From: Pseudanabaena sp.
GTDB taxonomy: Bacteria; Cyanobacteriota; Cyanobacteriia; Pseudanabaenales; Pseudanabaenaceae
Assembly: GCA_003249035.1 (NCBI GenBank)
Contig: QBMK01000016.1
Span: 21,519-85,518 of the forward strand
Reading direction: 5' to 3'
DNA length: 64,000 nucleotides
Part shown: one piece after another, positions 1 to 8,625 of the stretch
Numbering within the stretch: position 1 is the first letter of the stretch
How the letters are laid out: every line of letters begins with the position of its first letter
The notes under the pieces: model-generated
Databases searched by the model: none
The model's input: only the letters and a program-made list of their open reading frames with translations
What the model was told of the DNA's origin: nothing
Translations under genes and position numbers: made by a program

Positions 1-481
1 CTAAGCTGACAGTAATATTGCTATCGCGTAGATATTTGATAGTTTCACCAGTGGGATCGAGTTCGGGCGCGAGGGTGACAAGCTTAATAAATTTGGTGTA
101 ATCGCCTAATACTTGTTGCAATGTATCGAGATTCAGCGGTAATAAATGTTGCTGCGGATGTGCGCCCCTTTTGTCAGGATGAAGAAATGGCCCCTCAAGA
201 TGCACGCCTAAAATTTTGGCTTCGAGAGGATTAGGATTTCGCGTTTGATAGGAGATTGTTTCCGCTAGAAAAAATAGCGATCGTTGCGTTTGCTCAATAG
301 ATGTAGTAACAAGTGTAGGCAAGAATCCGTCTAGCCCTTGTTGATATAAAAACTGGCAAATCTCAGGTAACTTAGCGGCGCGATCGCTATTTAGATCATT
401 AAAGGAAATGCCCAAGGCTCCGTTAATTTGGAGATCGATCGCACCTTGGGTAGAACAGATGATTGTGCGTAAGCCTGTCAT
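1..481 (-). CDS. nagA: N-acetylglucosamine-6-phosphate deacetylase, 3' part beyond window
   Basis: Amidohydrolase-fold enzyme that deacetylates GlcNAc-6-phosphate in amino-sugar recycling. The reverse strand is open from an ATG at 481 to the window edge, about 160 codons. It shows the family motifs DLQINGALG near residue 15 and GVHLEGPFLHPDKRGAHP near residue 90; the E of LEGP is a metal ligand in NagA. The protein starts almost directly at the DLQING motif, so the usual N-terminal beta-sandwich segment of about 50 residues is missing. An in-frame stop lies shortly upstream of the ATG, so no longer start is available. No good ribosome site is seen. The C-terminal half lies outside the window. 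Confidence 0.8.
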   Translation of the reverse strand, partial: MTGLRTIICSTQGAIDLQINGALGISFNDLNSDRAAKLPEICQFLYQQGLDGFLPTLVTTSIEQTQRSLFFLAETISYQTRNPNPLEAKILGVHLEGPFLHPDKRGAHPQQHLLPLNLDTLQQVLGDYTKFIKLVTLAPELDPTGETIKYLRDSNITVSL

Positions 482-594
482 GGTATTTACAACGGAGAGG
501 GTAATTCAAGGCGATCATCCATTGAGAAAGACAAATAAATTGTATAGATTTTGAAATTTTTTAGCTATGGTAACTTGAATAAGGCGATTTGGTC

Positions 595-1083
595 TTATTT
601 AATGAATGAAAGCAAATCGAACTCTTGACGGATATCAAGTAGAGAGCGATCAAGCAAAGGATGAAATTCTAAAAAAGGCAATCGTTTGTTTCGGTTACGA
701 GTCTTAACCCAAATTGAAATTAATTCTGGCATGAGTGGAGGTAGAACTCTCAAAATATTTCCATAGAGCCAAAGCACCCCATTTTGTTGAATCATGTCAT
801 CGTACATCACATCAACAGCAGGAGTTTTTCTCATTTCACGGAATTTTTGAAAAGTACATTCACTTGTCCACCAAAATAATGGCAAGATCTTTAGCTCATC
901 ATACATACCCGTGTCGCAGCCATAAATGACATGCCCGACATCATGGGCAAGCAGAATTTTGGCAAATTCAGGCGGTTGACTATCGGGAGGCGTGAGATGG
1001 GGATTGATCGCGTAATATTCCTCCAAACCTTCGCGAAGAGTTTGGATACTACTTTTATCTTTATAAAGAGGTTTTTTATTCAT
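595..1083 (-). CDS. Coq4-like protein
   Basis: A 162-residue soluble protein. It contains HDVGH followed by eleven residues and then E (residues about 47-63). This is the H-D-x-x-H-(x)11-E metal-binding signature of the Coq4 family, known for its role in ubiquinone biosynthesis. Apart from that motif the sequence is only weakly recognisable, so the substrate is unknown; cyanobacteria make plastoquinone and not ubiquinone. The gene is divergent from the TetR-type regulator that starts 48 bp away, which suggests shared control from the gap. Identification rests on the motif and on similar size. Confidence 0.6.
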   Translation of the reverse strand: MNKKPLYKDKSSIQTLREGLEEYYAINPHLTPPDSQPPEFAKILLAHDVGHVIYGCDTGMYDELKILPLFWWTSECTFQKFREMRKTPAVDVMYDDMIQQNGVLWLYGNILRVLPPLMPELISIWVKTRNRNKRLPFLEFHPLLDRSLLDIRQEFDLLSFIK

Positions 1084-1131
1084 GATCTTTATTTACGATA
1101 CGCTGCCGTTTCGTAAATTATAATAACACCC

Positions 1132-1707
1132 ATGAATGATGCTAGTAAAAAATCTTTAGGAAGACCTCGCAGTGATAAATCACATCAGGCTATCTTGCAA
1201 TCTGCTTTAGCACTGTTGGCTGAAGTTGGATTTGATGCAATAAGTATTGAGGCGATCGCATCTCGTGCAGGGGTTGGCAAAACAACTATTTATCGTCGAT
1301 ATAGTGGTAAAGCGGAGTTGATAGCTGATGCTATTGAGAATATACGTGAAGAAGTGCTAATTCCTGATACGGGCAAACTGGAAAGTGATATAGATACGCT
1401 CATTGAAAAAGCTGCTCAAATTTCTCTTAATTCATTGGGACGACAAGCCGTTTCAATGATTATAAGCAGTGCCTCAAGTAATCCTGAGTTTGCTCAGATT
1501 TATTGGTCAAAGTACTTACAGCCGCGCCGAGAAGCTTTTGATATTGTCATCGAACGGGCAAAATCTAGAAATGAAGTTTCGCAAGACTTAGATTCGGGGT
1601 TGGTTTTCGATACGATGAGTGGAATCATGCTTTATGCTTTGATCTTTCAACCTACCTCAGAATCTTGGACAGCATACGTCCGCCGCGCCCTAAGCTTGCT
1701 TATCTGA
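1132..1707 (+). CDS. TetR/AcrR family transcriptional regulator
   Basis: A 191-residue repressor-type protein. Residues about 12-60 form the TetR helix-turn-helix, with ILQSALALLAEVGFDAISIE leading into SRAGVGKTTIYRRYSGKAEL, the classical recognition-helix consensus. The C-terminal ligand-binding helices are diverged, as usual for this family, and the end resembles TetR_C domains of the AcrR type. It is divergent from the Coq4-like gene with only 48 bp between the starts, so it probably regulates that gene and itself; the effector is unknown. The ATG start directly precedes the conserved N-terminus. Confidence 0.85.
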   Translation: MNDASKKSLGRPRSDKSHQAILQSALALLAEVGFDAISIEAIASRAGVGKTTIYRRYSGKAELIADAIENIREEVLIPDTGKLESDIDTLIEKAAQISLNSLGRQAVSMIISSASSNPEFAQIYWSKYLQPRREAFDIVIERAKSRNEVSQDLDSGLVFDTMSGIMLYALIFQPTSESWTAYVRRALSLLI

Positions 1708-1728
1708 TAAGTTTTTGTACTGAATTTG

Positions 1729-1769
1729 GACGAATCGAGAGGGGCGAACCTCGCCCCTCTCGATTCGTC
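1729..1769. terminator. Hairpin, 19 bp stem with 3-nt loop
   Basis: Perfect inverted repeat with 19-bp arms around the trinucleotide ACC, 21 bp after the TetR stop codon and before the convergent ycf23 stop. Position between two gene ends supports a bidirectional terminator, though there is no strong T-run. Confidence 0.6.
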
Positions 1770-1793
1770 AATGTTGCTGGCGGGTAAATTTAA

Positions 1794-2558
1794 TTACACG
1801 ATCGCCTGATTAGCAACATTGCTATCAATTGATTCTCTGAGAGCTCGAACTGTCGCAATCATCGAAACAACATCATTCAATTGGTTAACTGCGGAACCAA
1901 CACCAACACCTGAAGCACCCGAAGCGATCGCCATTGGTGCTGTGACATTGCTCAAGCCAGAAGCGCACATTACGGGGATTGATACAGCGCGGCTGATGGC
2001 ATGGGCTGCGGCGAGAGTAGGTGATGCTTTTTCGATCGCACCAAGGATACCTGCATGGGTTGGAGCTGAGCTTGTGCCGCCTTCAGTTTGGATGATGTCT
2101 GCACCGATCGCTTCGAGTTTCTCGGCGAGGGTGACTTGCTCATCTAGAGGCAATGTGTGTGGGACAGTTACCGAGATAGCAGTATGAGGCAATAAGGCTC
2201 TGGTCTCTACAGTCAAAGCAATGATTTCATCGGCGGTAAATACACGACCTTGAGCATAGAAACTATCGTAGTTACCAATTTCGACAAGGTCAGCACCATT
2301 AGCCACAGCCTCAGCCAACTTGTGAGCTTCGACTGCGGATACACAAATAGGCAAGTAGCAATTAGCCTTTGCGATCGCAATTAGTTCAGCATCAGCAGCA
2401 ATATCAACAAAAGTAGCACCACCGCGATCGGCTGCTTGCACGACCATTTTCACGGAGTTGCGATCGAAGTTGTGAAGACCGCTAATAATCTTGATGGCAT
2501 TGCGGCGGCTAAAGGCGGTTGCTAAAGTAAGAGGTAAACGAGACATAAAATTTGTCAT
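1794..2558 (-). CDS. ycf23: Ycf23 / DUF561 family protein
   Basis: A TIM-barrel-like protein of about 254 residues, conserved in cyanobacteria and in some algal plastids, function not established. Recognisable segments are IKIISGLHNFD near the N-terminus, GGATFVDIAAD, LPICVSAVE and the glycine-rich IPVMCASGLS near the C-terminus. A longer reading frame reaches 2642, but its extra N-terminus runs into the long hairpin at 2606-2668. An ATG at 2558 or 2546 fits the family better. It lies downstream of a small same-strand open frame, with the hairpin between them. Confidence 0.85.
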   Translation of the reverse strand: MTNFMSRLPLTLATAFSRRNAIKIISGLHNFDRNSVKMVVQAADRGGATFVDIAADAELIAIAKANCYLPICVSAVEAHKLAEAVANGADLVEIGNYDSFYAQGRVFTADEIIALTVETRALLPHTAISVTVPHTLPLDEQVTLAEKLEAIGADIIQTEGGTSSAPTHAGILGAIEKASPTLAAAHAISRAVSIPVMCASGLSNVTAPMAIASGASGVGVGSAVNQLNDVVSMIATVRALRESIDSNVANQAIV

Positions 2559-2605
2559 CCTAATAGACTGAATATTTAGATGTAGGACTACTTTAGCGCG
2601 ATTTT

Positions 2606-2668
2606 GAATAAAACCCAAAGAGTGAGAGGTGGTGCACCGCACCGCCTCTCACTCTTTGGGTTTTATTC
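2606..2668. terminator. Long hairpin, 30 bp stem with 3-nt loop
   Basis: Two 30-nt arms pair with a single G-T wobble around the loop ACC. The outer arms begin AAAACCCAAA and end TTTGGGTTTT, a design shared with the hairpins at 7644-7696 and 14553-14607. It covers the stop of the small frame 2649-2840 and lies upstream of ycf23, so it may act as a terminator between two same-strand genes. Confidence 0.6.
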
Positions 2669-2840
2669 GGTGATACCACAGAAATGTTGCTGAATCCACC
2701 ATACCCAGAGTGGCATCGCCTAGTGGCAATTGACCGTTAATCACATATTGAGGATTTTTCCAAATGGTTTGTAACTCCCGTTCTTTGAACTGCATCTCAG
2801 CAGTTGGCAGTATTTGTAAAGGGCGATCGCAGCGAATCAT
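2649..2840 (-). CDS. Possible small hypothetical protein
   Basis: A 63-codon open frame on the minus strand starting at an ATG. I do not recognise the product. Its last seven residues are encoded inside the arm of the 2606-2668 hairpin, which is odd for a conserved protein and may mean the hairpin inserted into an older 3' end. Residue composition in the middle (QTIWKNPQYVINGQLPLGDA) looks protein-like. It is kept as a possible gene only. Confidence 0.35.
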   Translation of the reverse strand: MIRCDRPLQILPTAEMQFKERELQTIWKNPQYVINGQLPLGDATLGMVDSATFLWYHRIKPKE

Positions 2841-2929
2841 TTCCCTAGTGGGTTTTGAAATTTATATATTCAAACCCTGACATATTAAGGCTTTAGAGTT
2901 TCTTGACTATAGAACTTGGGTTAGCATAA

Positions 2930-3991
<1,062 letters not shown>

Positions 3992-4016
3992 ATTCCTAAA
4001 ATCTCCCGTATGGTCT

Positions 4017-4120
4017 TATACCAATGCACGAAAGTGTGACAACACTTTTGTGCATTAAAAACCAAACCTAGTAAGGGTTTTTAAAACTAAAAATGGCGTA
4101 GCCATTTTTAGTTTTGGTAA
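4017..4120 (+). repeat. Double-hairpin repeat element, copy 1
   Basis: About 104 bp, starting TATACCAA and ending TTGGTA. Hairpin 1 has a CACGAAAGTGT / ACACTTTTGTG stem. A spacer AAAAACCAAACCTAGTAAGG follows, then hairpin 2 with an AAAAATGGC / GCCATTTTT stem. The same architecture occurs at 23241-23346, 23347-23450 and, inverted, 53751-53854. It lies between the 3' ends of gap1 and petE. Confidence 0.85.
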
Positions 4121-4147
4121 TAGTATCTCATTATATATTTCACAAAA

Positions 4148-4188
4148 AAAGAAGAGGGAAGCAAACTATGTTTGCTTCCCTCTTCTTT
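4148..4188. terminator. Terminator hairpin for petE, 19 bp stem
   Basis: Perfect 19-bp arms (AAAGAAGAGGGAAGCAAAC and its complement) around the loop TAT. On the minus strand it is 13 bp after the petE stop and followed by a T-rich tract, so it should terminate petE; it can also stop readthrough from gap1. Confidence 0.8.
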
Positions 4189-4201
4189 ACAGGCTTAAAA
4201 A

Positions 4202-4579
4202 TTAGCTAGCTACAATAATTTTGCCTGCCATACCAGCACCACGGTGAGGAGAGCAGTAATAAGCAAACTCACCAGCTTCATTAAAGGTAGACTCTAGTTC
4301 AGCCTTAGGCTTTTGAGCCAACTTCTTGTGAGAAAGTTCTTCATGACCATCAAACACAATATTGTGAGGGAAAGCCTTATTGTTAACCCATTTAACAGTA
4401 TCGCCTACTTTGATCGTGACCACTTTAGGCTCGAATACTAGCTGACCACCATCAGAACCCATCTTAACGGTCACAGTATCAGCAGCAGCGGGGTTTGCAG
4501 ACAGGAAGAAACTACCAACAATAAAAGCGAAGCTGACGAGCAAAAGATTAACCTTTTTCGCAAAGGACGAAATATTCAT
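4202..4579 (-). CDS. petE: Plastocyanin precursor
   Basis: Blue copper protein carrying electrons from cytochrome b6f to photosystem I in the thylakoid lumen. The 125-residue precursor has a signal peptide: lysine near residues 8-9, a hydrophobic core, and an ANPAAA-D cleavage region near residue 33. The mature part starts DTVTVKMG. The four copper ligands are present: His72 in PHNIVFDG, then Cys109, His112 and Met117 in the C-terminal YYCSPHRGAGM. It sits next to psbV on the same strand with a 140-bp gap, so two separate transcripts or a short operon are both possible. Copper regulation is usual for petE but no operator was identified. Confidence 0.95.
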   Translation of the reverse strand: MNISSFAKKVNLLLVSFAFIVGSFFLSANPAAADTVTVKMGSDGGQLVFEPKVVTIKVGDTVKWVNNKAFPHNIVFDGHEELSHKKLAQKPKAELESTFNEAGEFAYYCSPHRGAGMAGKIIVAS

Positions 4580-4719
4580 AATTAATTACCGACTAAAATT
4601 CAACTGAACTTGCGCTAATTCGACTCGACTCGAACTAGAACAACTAAAACACGTAGAGAGTAGCTAATTAGACTAGCTATTTTAAATGTACCGTATGACT
4701 AGTACGCTACATTATTCGT

Positions 4720-5229
4720 TTAATAGTATATCTTTCCGCCGCCCCAAGCGATACCTCTCACTTTAGGTTCGTAGAGGATATAACCAGCCATCAGCTTAAG
4801 GTCATTGTCAGTAAGTCCACGCATGGTGGGGAAAATATCGGTACTCTTGAGGCTGGGGTGAACATCATAGATTTCAGTCACACCATCATAGGTGGTAGGA
4901 TTCTTCATGAAATCAACCAAGCCGAGGACATTATTACGTCCAGGATTTGCTCCAGCCAATGATTCTGGGGAAAGATTGACGTTGGGATTGGTGAAGGTAG
5001 CTCCGCCGAGGTGGCAAGTGGCACAGGCATTAGAGAATAATTTCTTGCCCTTAGCAATGTCTTTTTGGGTTAAGACAATATTTGTGGTTTCGTTAAGGGG
5101 CACGGTACGTAGTGCAATGGGAATGTCGGCTGCGCTGACGCTGGGGGTAAAAAGCTGGAAGGCTAGCATTACGAATGCGATCGCCACCGCTAAATATTTA
5201 AAAGAATTTTTGTTCATAATTACGGACAT
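4720..5229 (-). CDS. psbV: Photosystem II cytochrome c-550 (PsbV) precursor
   Basis: Extrinsic lumenal heme protein that stabilises the oxygen-evolving complex of photosystem II. The 169-residue precursor has a signal peptide ending near VSAA (residues 31-34), the heme-binding CATCH at 69-73, and His124 in YDVHPS as the likely distal ligand. The C-terminus RGIAWGGGKIYY is characteristic of PsbV. It starts MSVIMNKN; Met5 is an alternative start. petE lies downstream on the same strand. Confidence 0.95.
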   Translation of the reverse strand: MSVIMNKNSFKYLAVAIAFVMLAFQLFTPSVSAADIPIALRTVPLNETTNIVLTQKDIAKGKKLFSNACATCHLGGATFTNPNVNLSPESLAGANPGRNNVLGLVDFMKNPTTYDGVTEIYDVHPSLKSTDIFPTMRGLTDNDLKLMAGYILYEPKVRGIAWGGGKIYY

Positions 5230-5319
5230 AACTTAATTGATCTAAGTTTATCTAAAAGAATTTAACCTAATCTCAAAGATTTATTGCGATTTTGCCATCG
5301 CGCTTACTTTTTAGATTTT

Positions 5320-5514
5320 TTAGGGTTTTTTGAAAGAGGTTTTAGAATTTTGAGCTTCGGATGCCATGATTACGGCTTTTGCGTCTTCCAAAGCAAGTTT
5401 GGTTTCGGCATCTTGGTATGCGATCCCAAGGCGATCACATAGTTTAAATACAGACTCAAGGGTGAGTTTGTAGTCTTCCGCGATCTCAGCGATCGAATAA
5501 TCAGCAAAGCCCAT
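5320..5514 (-). CDS. Small IF-2 N-terminal-like protein
   Basis: A 64-residue protein conserved in cyanobacteria as a stand-alone small protein resembling the N-terminal helical subdomain of translation initiation factor IF-2. The core SIAEIAEDYKLTLESVFKLC looks like the IF-2N helix pattern, in which a helix-turn-helix-like bundle is followed by a loop. It lacks any GTPase domain, so it is not IF-2 itself. The role is unknown; nucleic-acid or ribosome binding is inferred from the fold only. The region upstream contains two long hairpins and then a divergent gene. Confidence 0.65.
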   Translation of the reverse strand: MGFADYSIAEIAEDYKLTLESVFKLCDRLGIAYQDAETKLALEDAKAVIMASEAQNSKTSFKKP

Positions 5515-5578
5515 AGCAATACTCGTATCTAGTTAATTCTAGAGATGTTTGTGCTATTTTCTCATGCAAAGGCGAGAC

Positions 5579-5631
5579 AAAAACCAAAAAGTAAAGGCGG
5601 CGCGAAGCGCCGCCTTTACTTTTTGGTTTTT
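5579..5631. other. Long hairpin in divergent gap, 25 bp stem
   Basis: Perfect 25-nt arms around the loop GAA, with the centre GCGGCGCGAAGCGCCGC. It lies between two divergent gene starts (5514 minus, 5756 plus), where a terminator is not needed by either gene. A hairpin of the same architecture and centre lies at 7644-7696. Confidence 0.7.
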
Positions 5632-5640
5632 GAGAGTGAA

Positions 5641-5703
5641 CTAACCAAAAGAAACTTTTTGAAAGTGTTGCAAAGCAACACTTTCAAAAAGTTTCTTGGT
5701 TAG
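5641..5703. other. Second long hairpin in divergent gap
   Basis: Arms of about 29-31 nt, loop AAA, perfect except for a two-base AA bulge in the left arm. It ends 52 bp before the ATG of the downstream gene, so it would sit in that gene's leader or promoter region. Confidence 0.7.
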
Positions 5704-5755
5704 GGTCTGAGCGCAAAGTGTTGTAATAGAGTCAGTAGTCAATGATGCAACAGTA

Positions 5756-7609
5756 ATGACAGCCGCTGCAAATAATTCACCTGTTAACGCTCCTGCCCCA
5801 GCACCATTGCAAACAGCGATCGCTATTACCCAAGCTCCTAGTGAGATTATGGTTAATCGCGAAATTGCAATCTCTGGAACAGCCGACTTTGCTCAAGTTT
5901 TGCAAATTTTGGTGCAATTACCTAGCGCTGTAGCTTTGCCAGTACAAACTAATGCTACCGCAGGCACTTGGCAAGCAAAAATTACGGCTGGCTTGCCCAA
6001 TGCGACGGCTACATTTTTGCGGGTACAGGCAATTGGGGCAAATAATCAGCTTTTGACTGAGTTAATAGTCAATATCTTAGTTACTAATCCTGATATTGAA
6101 ATGGTAACGAAGCAAGCCACTCGTTTTAAATCCGCTCCTGTAGATTCAGCAACTTTACCGGCCAATGGCAAGGTAGAAGTTCCGGCTGGAAATAATTTTG
6201 AAGTTTTGCGCTATGGCTCTGTCAGTGGGCATATCAAGGTTTTGCTAAAGCAACCAATCGCCCCTGTCGGGGAATTTGGCTATTTCTATGCGCCCCATGT
6301 GGATTTGATGGCACCGATTACACTCACGGTGAAGCAAGACACGATTTTCAAGATTTCCATGGCGGCTTCGCAAGCTTTACCATTTACCCAAAAAGCGGAG
6401 GTAAAAGCGGGGACGGAACTTTTGTTGGATGGAAACTATACAATCGCTGCTAACCATATCCGAGTCAAACTGACGCAGCCCCTATCTCCTGTCGGACAGG
6501 TTGGTTACTTTTTCTTACCCCATGTTGAATTATCAAAACTAGGCGAATGTCTTGATTTTTCTAATCCTGCTGATGTTAGTGATATTCCAATCAAAGGTGC
6601 GATCGCCACGGTGCTGAAAGACACTATTTTAAAAGCGTCATCACAAAATGCCAGTAGTCTGCCAGATTCGCAAAAAGTCATGGTCAAGGCTGGTACAAGT
6701 TATCAAATTAATGGCTATGCTGCGGTCAACGGTCATTTTCGAGTGAAGTTTACTTCAGCGATCGCCCCGATTGGTAATGTGGGATTTTTCTATTGGCAAC
6801 ATTTGAGCATCACTAAAGATGGCAAACCACTCATCTATGACCCCGACATGAAAACCCTGACCGTAAAGCAAAATACAGTATTAAAAAAACGCCCGATTGA
6901 TTTGCGTCAGCTATCTGCCGGTGAGTTAGCACCCCTCGACGTAGGTGATGTGTATGGTCTGGATAGCTATAGTCTTACTGATTTTCATTTTCAAACCACC
7001 TTAAATGAAGAGCTGCCACCGCTTGGCAAATCGGGCTTTGTATTTGTAGGGCATGTCAATCTTAAGCAAGGCAATAAGGCGATCGAATTTACGCCTAAGC
7101 GCAAAGTTTTAGGCGTTCCCTATTTTTCGCAATTAGATAATCCTCGAGATCCTTTTGTGACCTGTAATGTCACGGCAATCGCGATGGTGTTGGCTTTTCA
7201 CGGTAAGCGATCGCGCAGTCCAAGACAACAGCTAGAGGATGAGTTATATCAATGGGTAATTGATCGACATGGGAGACAAGCGCGGACTAATAATGCAGTT
7301 TTGCAGCAGCTTTATCGAGCCTATGGTTTTGGCGGAGCATTTAGCACTGCTCGCACATGGGCACAAATTAGACAAGAAATCATCGCCAATCGCCCAGTTG
7401 TGATCGGTGGCTACTTCACCCACGGCGGACATATCATTACCATCATCGGCTTCGATGAGCAGGGCTATATTGTGCACGATCCCTATGGTAACGCACTCAC
7501 AGGTTACAGACAGACAGAGGGTAAGAGCTTGCGCTATCCCTACACTTATATGCGCGATATGTGCGGTGTCGATGGAGAGGTGTGGGCACATTTCATTCTG
7601 CCCAAATAA
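5756..7609 (+). CDS. Repeat protein with C-terminal C39-like peptidase domain
   Basis: A 617-residue protein. After an Ala/Pro-rich N-terminus and a beta-rich region (about 25-110) there are four diverged repeats of about 70-80 residues, each ending in a P-(I/L)-x-P-(V/I/L)-G-x-x-G-(Y/F)-x-x-x-x-H-(V/L) motif, e.g. PIAPVGEFGYFYAPHV. Residues about 454-617 look like a papain-fold C39_2 domain: VPYFSQLDN then Cys470, His559 in GGHIITIIGF, and Asp575/Asn579 in HDPYGN. No signal peptide or membrane segment is evident. A cell-wall or bacteriocin-type proteolytic role cannot be chosen from sequence. Hairpins of the same design flank the gene on both sides. Confidence 0.75.
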   Translation: MTAAANNSPVNAPAPAPLQTAIAITQAPSEIMVNREIAISGTADFAQVLQILVQLPSAVALPVQTNATAGTWQAKITAGLPNATATFLRVQAIGANNQLLTELIVNILVTNPDIEMVTKQATRFKSAPVDSATLPANGKVEVPAGNNFEVLRYGSVSGHIKVLLKQPIAPVGEFGYFYAPHVDLMAPITLTVKQDTIFKISMAASQALPFTQKAEVKAGTELLLDGNYTIAANHIRVKLTQPLSPVGQVGYFFLPHVELSKLGECLDFSNPADVSDIPIKGAIATVLKDTILKASSQNASSLPDSQKVMVKAGTSYQINGYAAVNGHFRVKFTSAIAPIGNVGFFYWQHLSITKDGKPLIYDPDMKTLTVKQNTVLKKRPIDLRQLSAGELAPLDVGDVYGLDSYSLTDFHFQTTLNEELPPLGKSGFVFVGHVNLKQGNKAIEFTPKRKVLGVPYFSQLDNPRDPFVTCNVTAIAMVLAFHGKRSRSPRQQLEDELYQWVIDRHGRQARTNNAVLQQLYRAYGFGGAFSTARTWAQIRQEIIANRPVVIGGYFTHGGHIITIIGFDEQGYIVHDPYGNALTGYRQTEGKSLRYPYTYMRDMCGVDGEVWAHFILPK

Positions 7610-7643
7610 TTGCAAAGAACTGCTCCGCAGAGCTTTTTAATAT

Positions 7644-7696
7644 AAAACCCAAAAGAGAGTTGCGGCGCGAAGCGCCGCAACTCTCTTTTGGGTTTT
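7644..7696. terminator. Terminator hairpin between convergent genes, 25 bp stem
   Basis: Perfect 25-nt arms (AAAACCCAAAAGAGAGTTGC and on) around the loop GAA. It lies between the stop of the C39-like gene and the stop of hisA, so it can serve both strands. Its centre matches the hairpin at 5579-5631. Confidence 0.8.
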
Positions 7697-7704
7697 GTAT
7701 AGTT

Positions 7705-8469
7705 TTAAGCGATCGCCAATCCATCAATGACATCTTGCCAACGCCCATTACCCACCGCCCGAAGAGCTTCACGCAGTTGAATATCACCTGTATAAATCGC
7801 TTTGCCAACGATCGCACCCTTCACGCCGACAGATTCCAGCGATAGGAGATTTAACAAATCCGTAATCGAACTAACGCCACCTGACGCAATCACAGGTACA
7901 TCAACATTTTCGGCAAGTTGGCGCAAAGCCTCGATATTTGGCCCCTGCATCGTGCCATCGCGATGAATATCTGTATAGATAATTCCTGCGATACCCACAG
8001 AAGTCATGCGTTTGGCAAGATCCACCGCCATTACATCCGAATTGGTCAACCAGCCTCTCGTCGCCACCTTGCCATTACGGGCATCAATGCCGATCATGAT
8101 TTGCTCAGGGAAATCCGCACAGATATCGGCAACTAGTTGCGAGCTTTCCACAGCCGCAGTACCTAAAATCACCCGACTCACGCCAGAATTTAGCACTGAC
8201 ACGATACTTTCGCGATCGCGCAAGCCGCCACCCATCTGTACTCGCATCGGAATCGAACGCGCGATCGCTTCAATTACCTTTAAGTTTTTCGGCTTGCCTT
8301 CCTTTGCACCATCCAAATCAACCACATGCAAATACTTAGCGCCTTGGTCATACCAACGTTGAGCAACCTCAACAGGGTCTTCACCAAATACTTCTGATTT
8401 TTGATAATCCCCCTGATAGAGCCTGACACAGCGTCCATCTAAAATATCAATTGCGGGAATTACATCCAT
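7705..8469 (-). CDS. hisA: Phosphoribosylformimino-5-aminoimidazole carboxamide ribotide isomerase
   Basis: HisA catalyses the Amadori isomerisation at step four of histidine biosynthesis. The 254-residue TIM barrel begins [22 protein letters not shown], with the catalytic Asp in the first AID. It also shows [17 protein letters not shown] and [13 protein letters not shown], which contains the second catalytic Asp, and ends with VIASGGVSS and [10 protein letters not shown] longer frame to 8580 exists, but its extra N-terminus enters the hairpin at 8543-8605; the ATG at 8469 (or 8481) is the real start by homology. A hairpin terminator follows directly. Confidence 0.95.
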   Translation of the reverse strand: MDVIPAIDILDGRCVRLYQGDYQKSEVFGEDPVEVAQRWYDQGAKYLHVVDLDGAKEGKPKNLKVIEAIARSIPMRVQMGGGLRDRESIVSVLNSGVSRVILGTAAVESSQLVADICADFPEQIMIGIDARNGKVATRGWLTNSDVMAVDLAKRMTSVGIAGIIYTDIHRDGTMQGPNIEALRQLAENVDVPVIASGGVSSITDLLNLLSLESVGVKGAIVGKAIYTGDIQLREALRAVGNGRWQDVIDGLAIA

Positions 8470-8542
8470 AATTTTTACCATACGATCCCAGAAGCTTATT
8501 CTATCTAGATTTAGCGATCGCGGTATAGTACAAAACAAATAA

Positions 8543-8605
8543 TATGAAACCAATTTTATGATTTGCAGTGCCTTTGGCACTACAAATCATAAAATTGGTT
8601 TCATA
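8543..8605. other. Long hairpin in divergent gap, 30 bp stem
   Basis: Two 30-nt arms with one wobble around the loop TTT. It lies between the divergent starts of hisA (minus) and the ABC permease (plus), 21 bp before the permease ATG, so it probably affects initiation or leader structure and not termination of either gene. Confidence 0.7.
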
Positions 8606-8625
8606 ATTAAGGAACGCTCGTTTGT

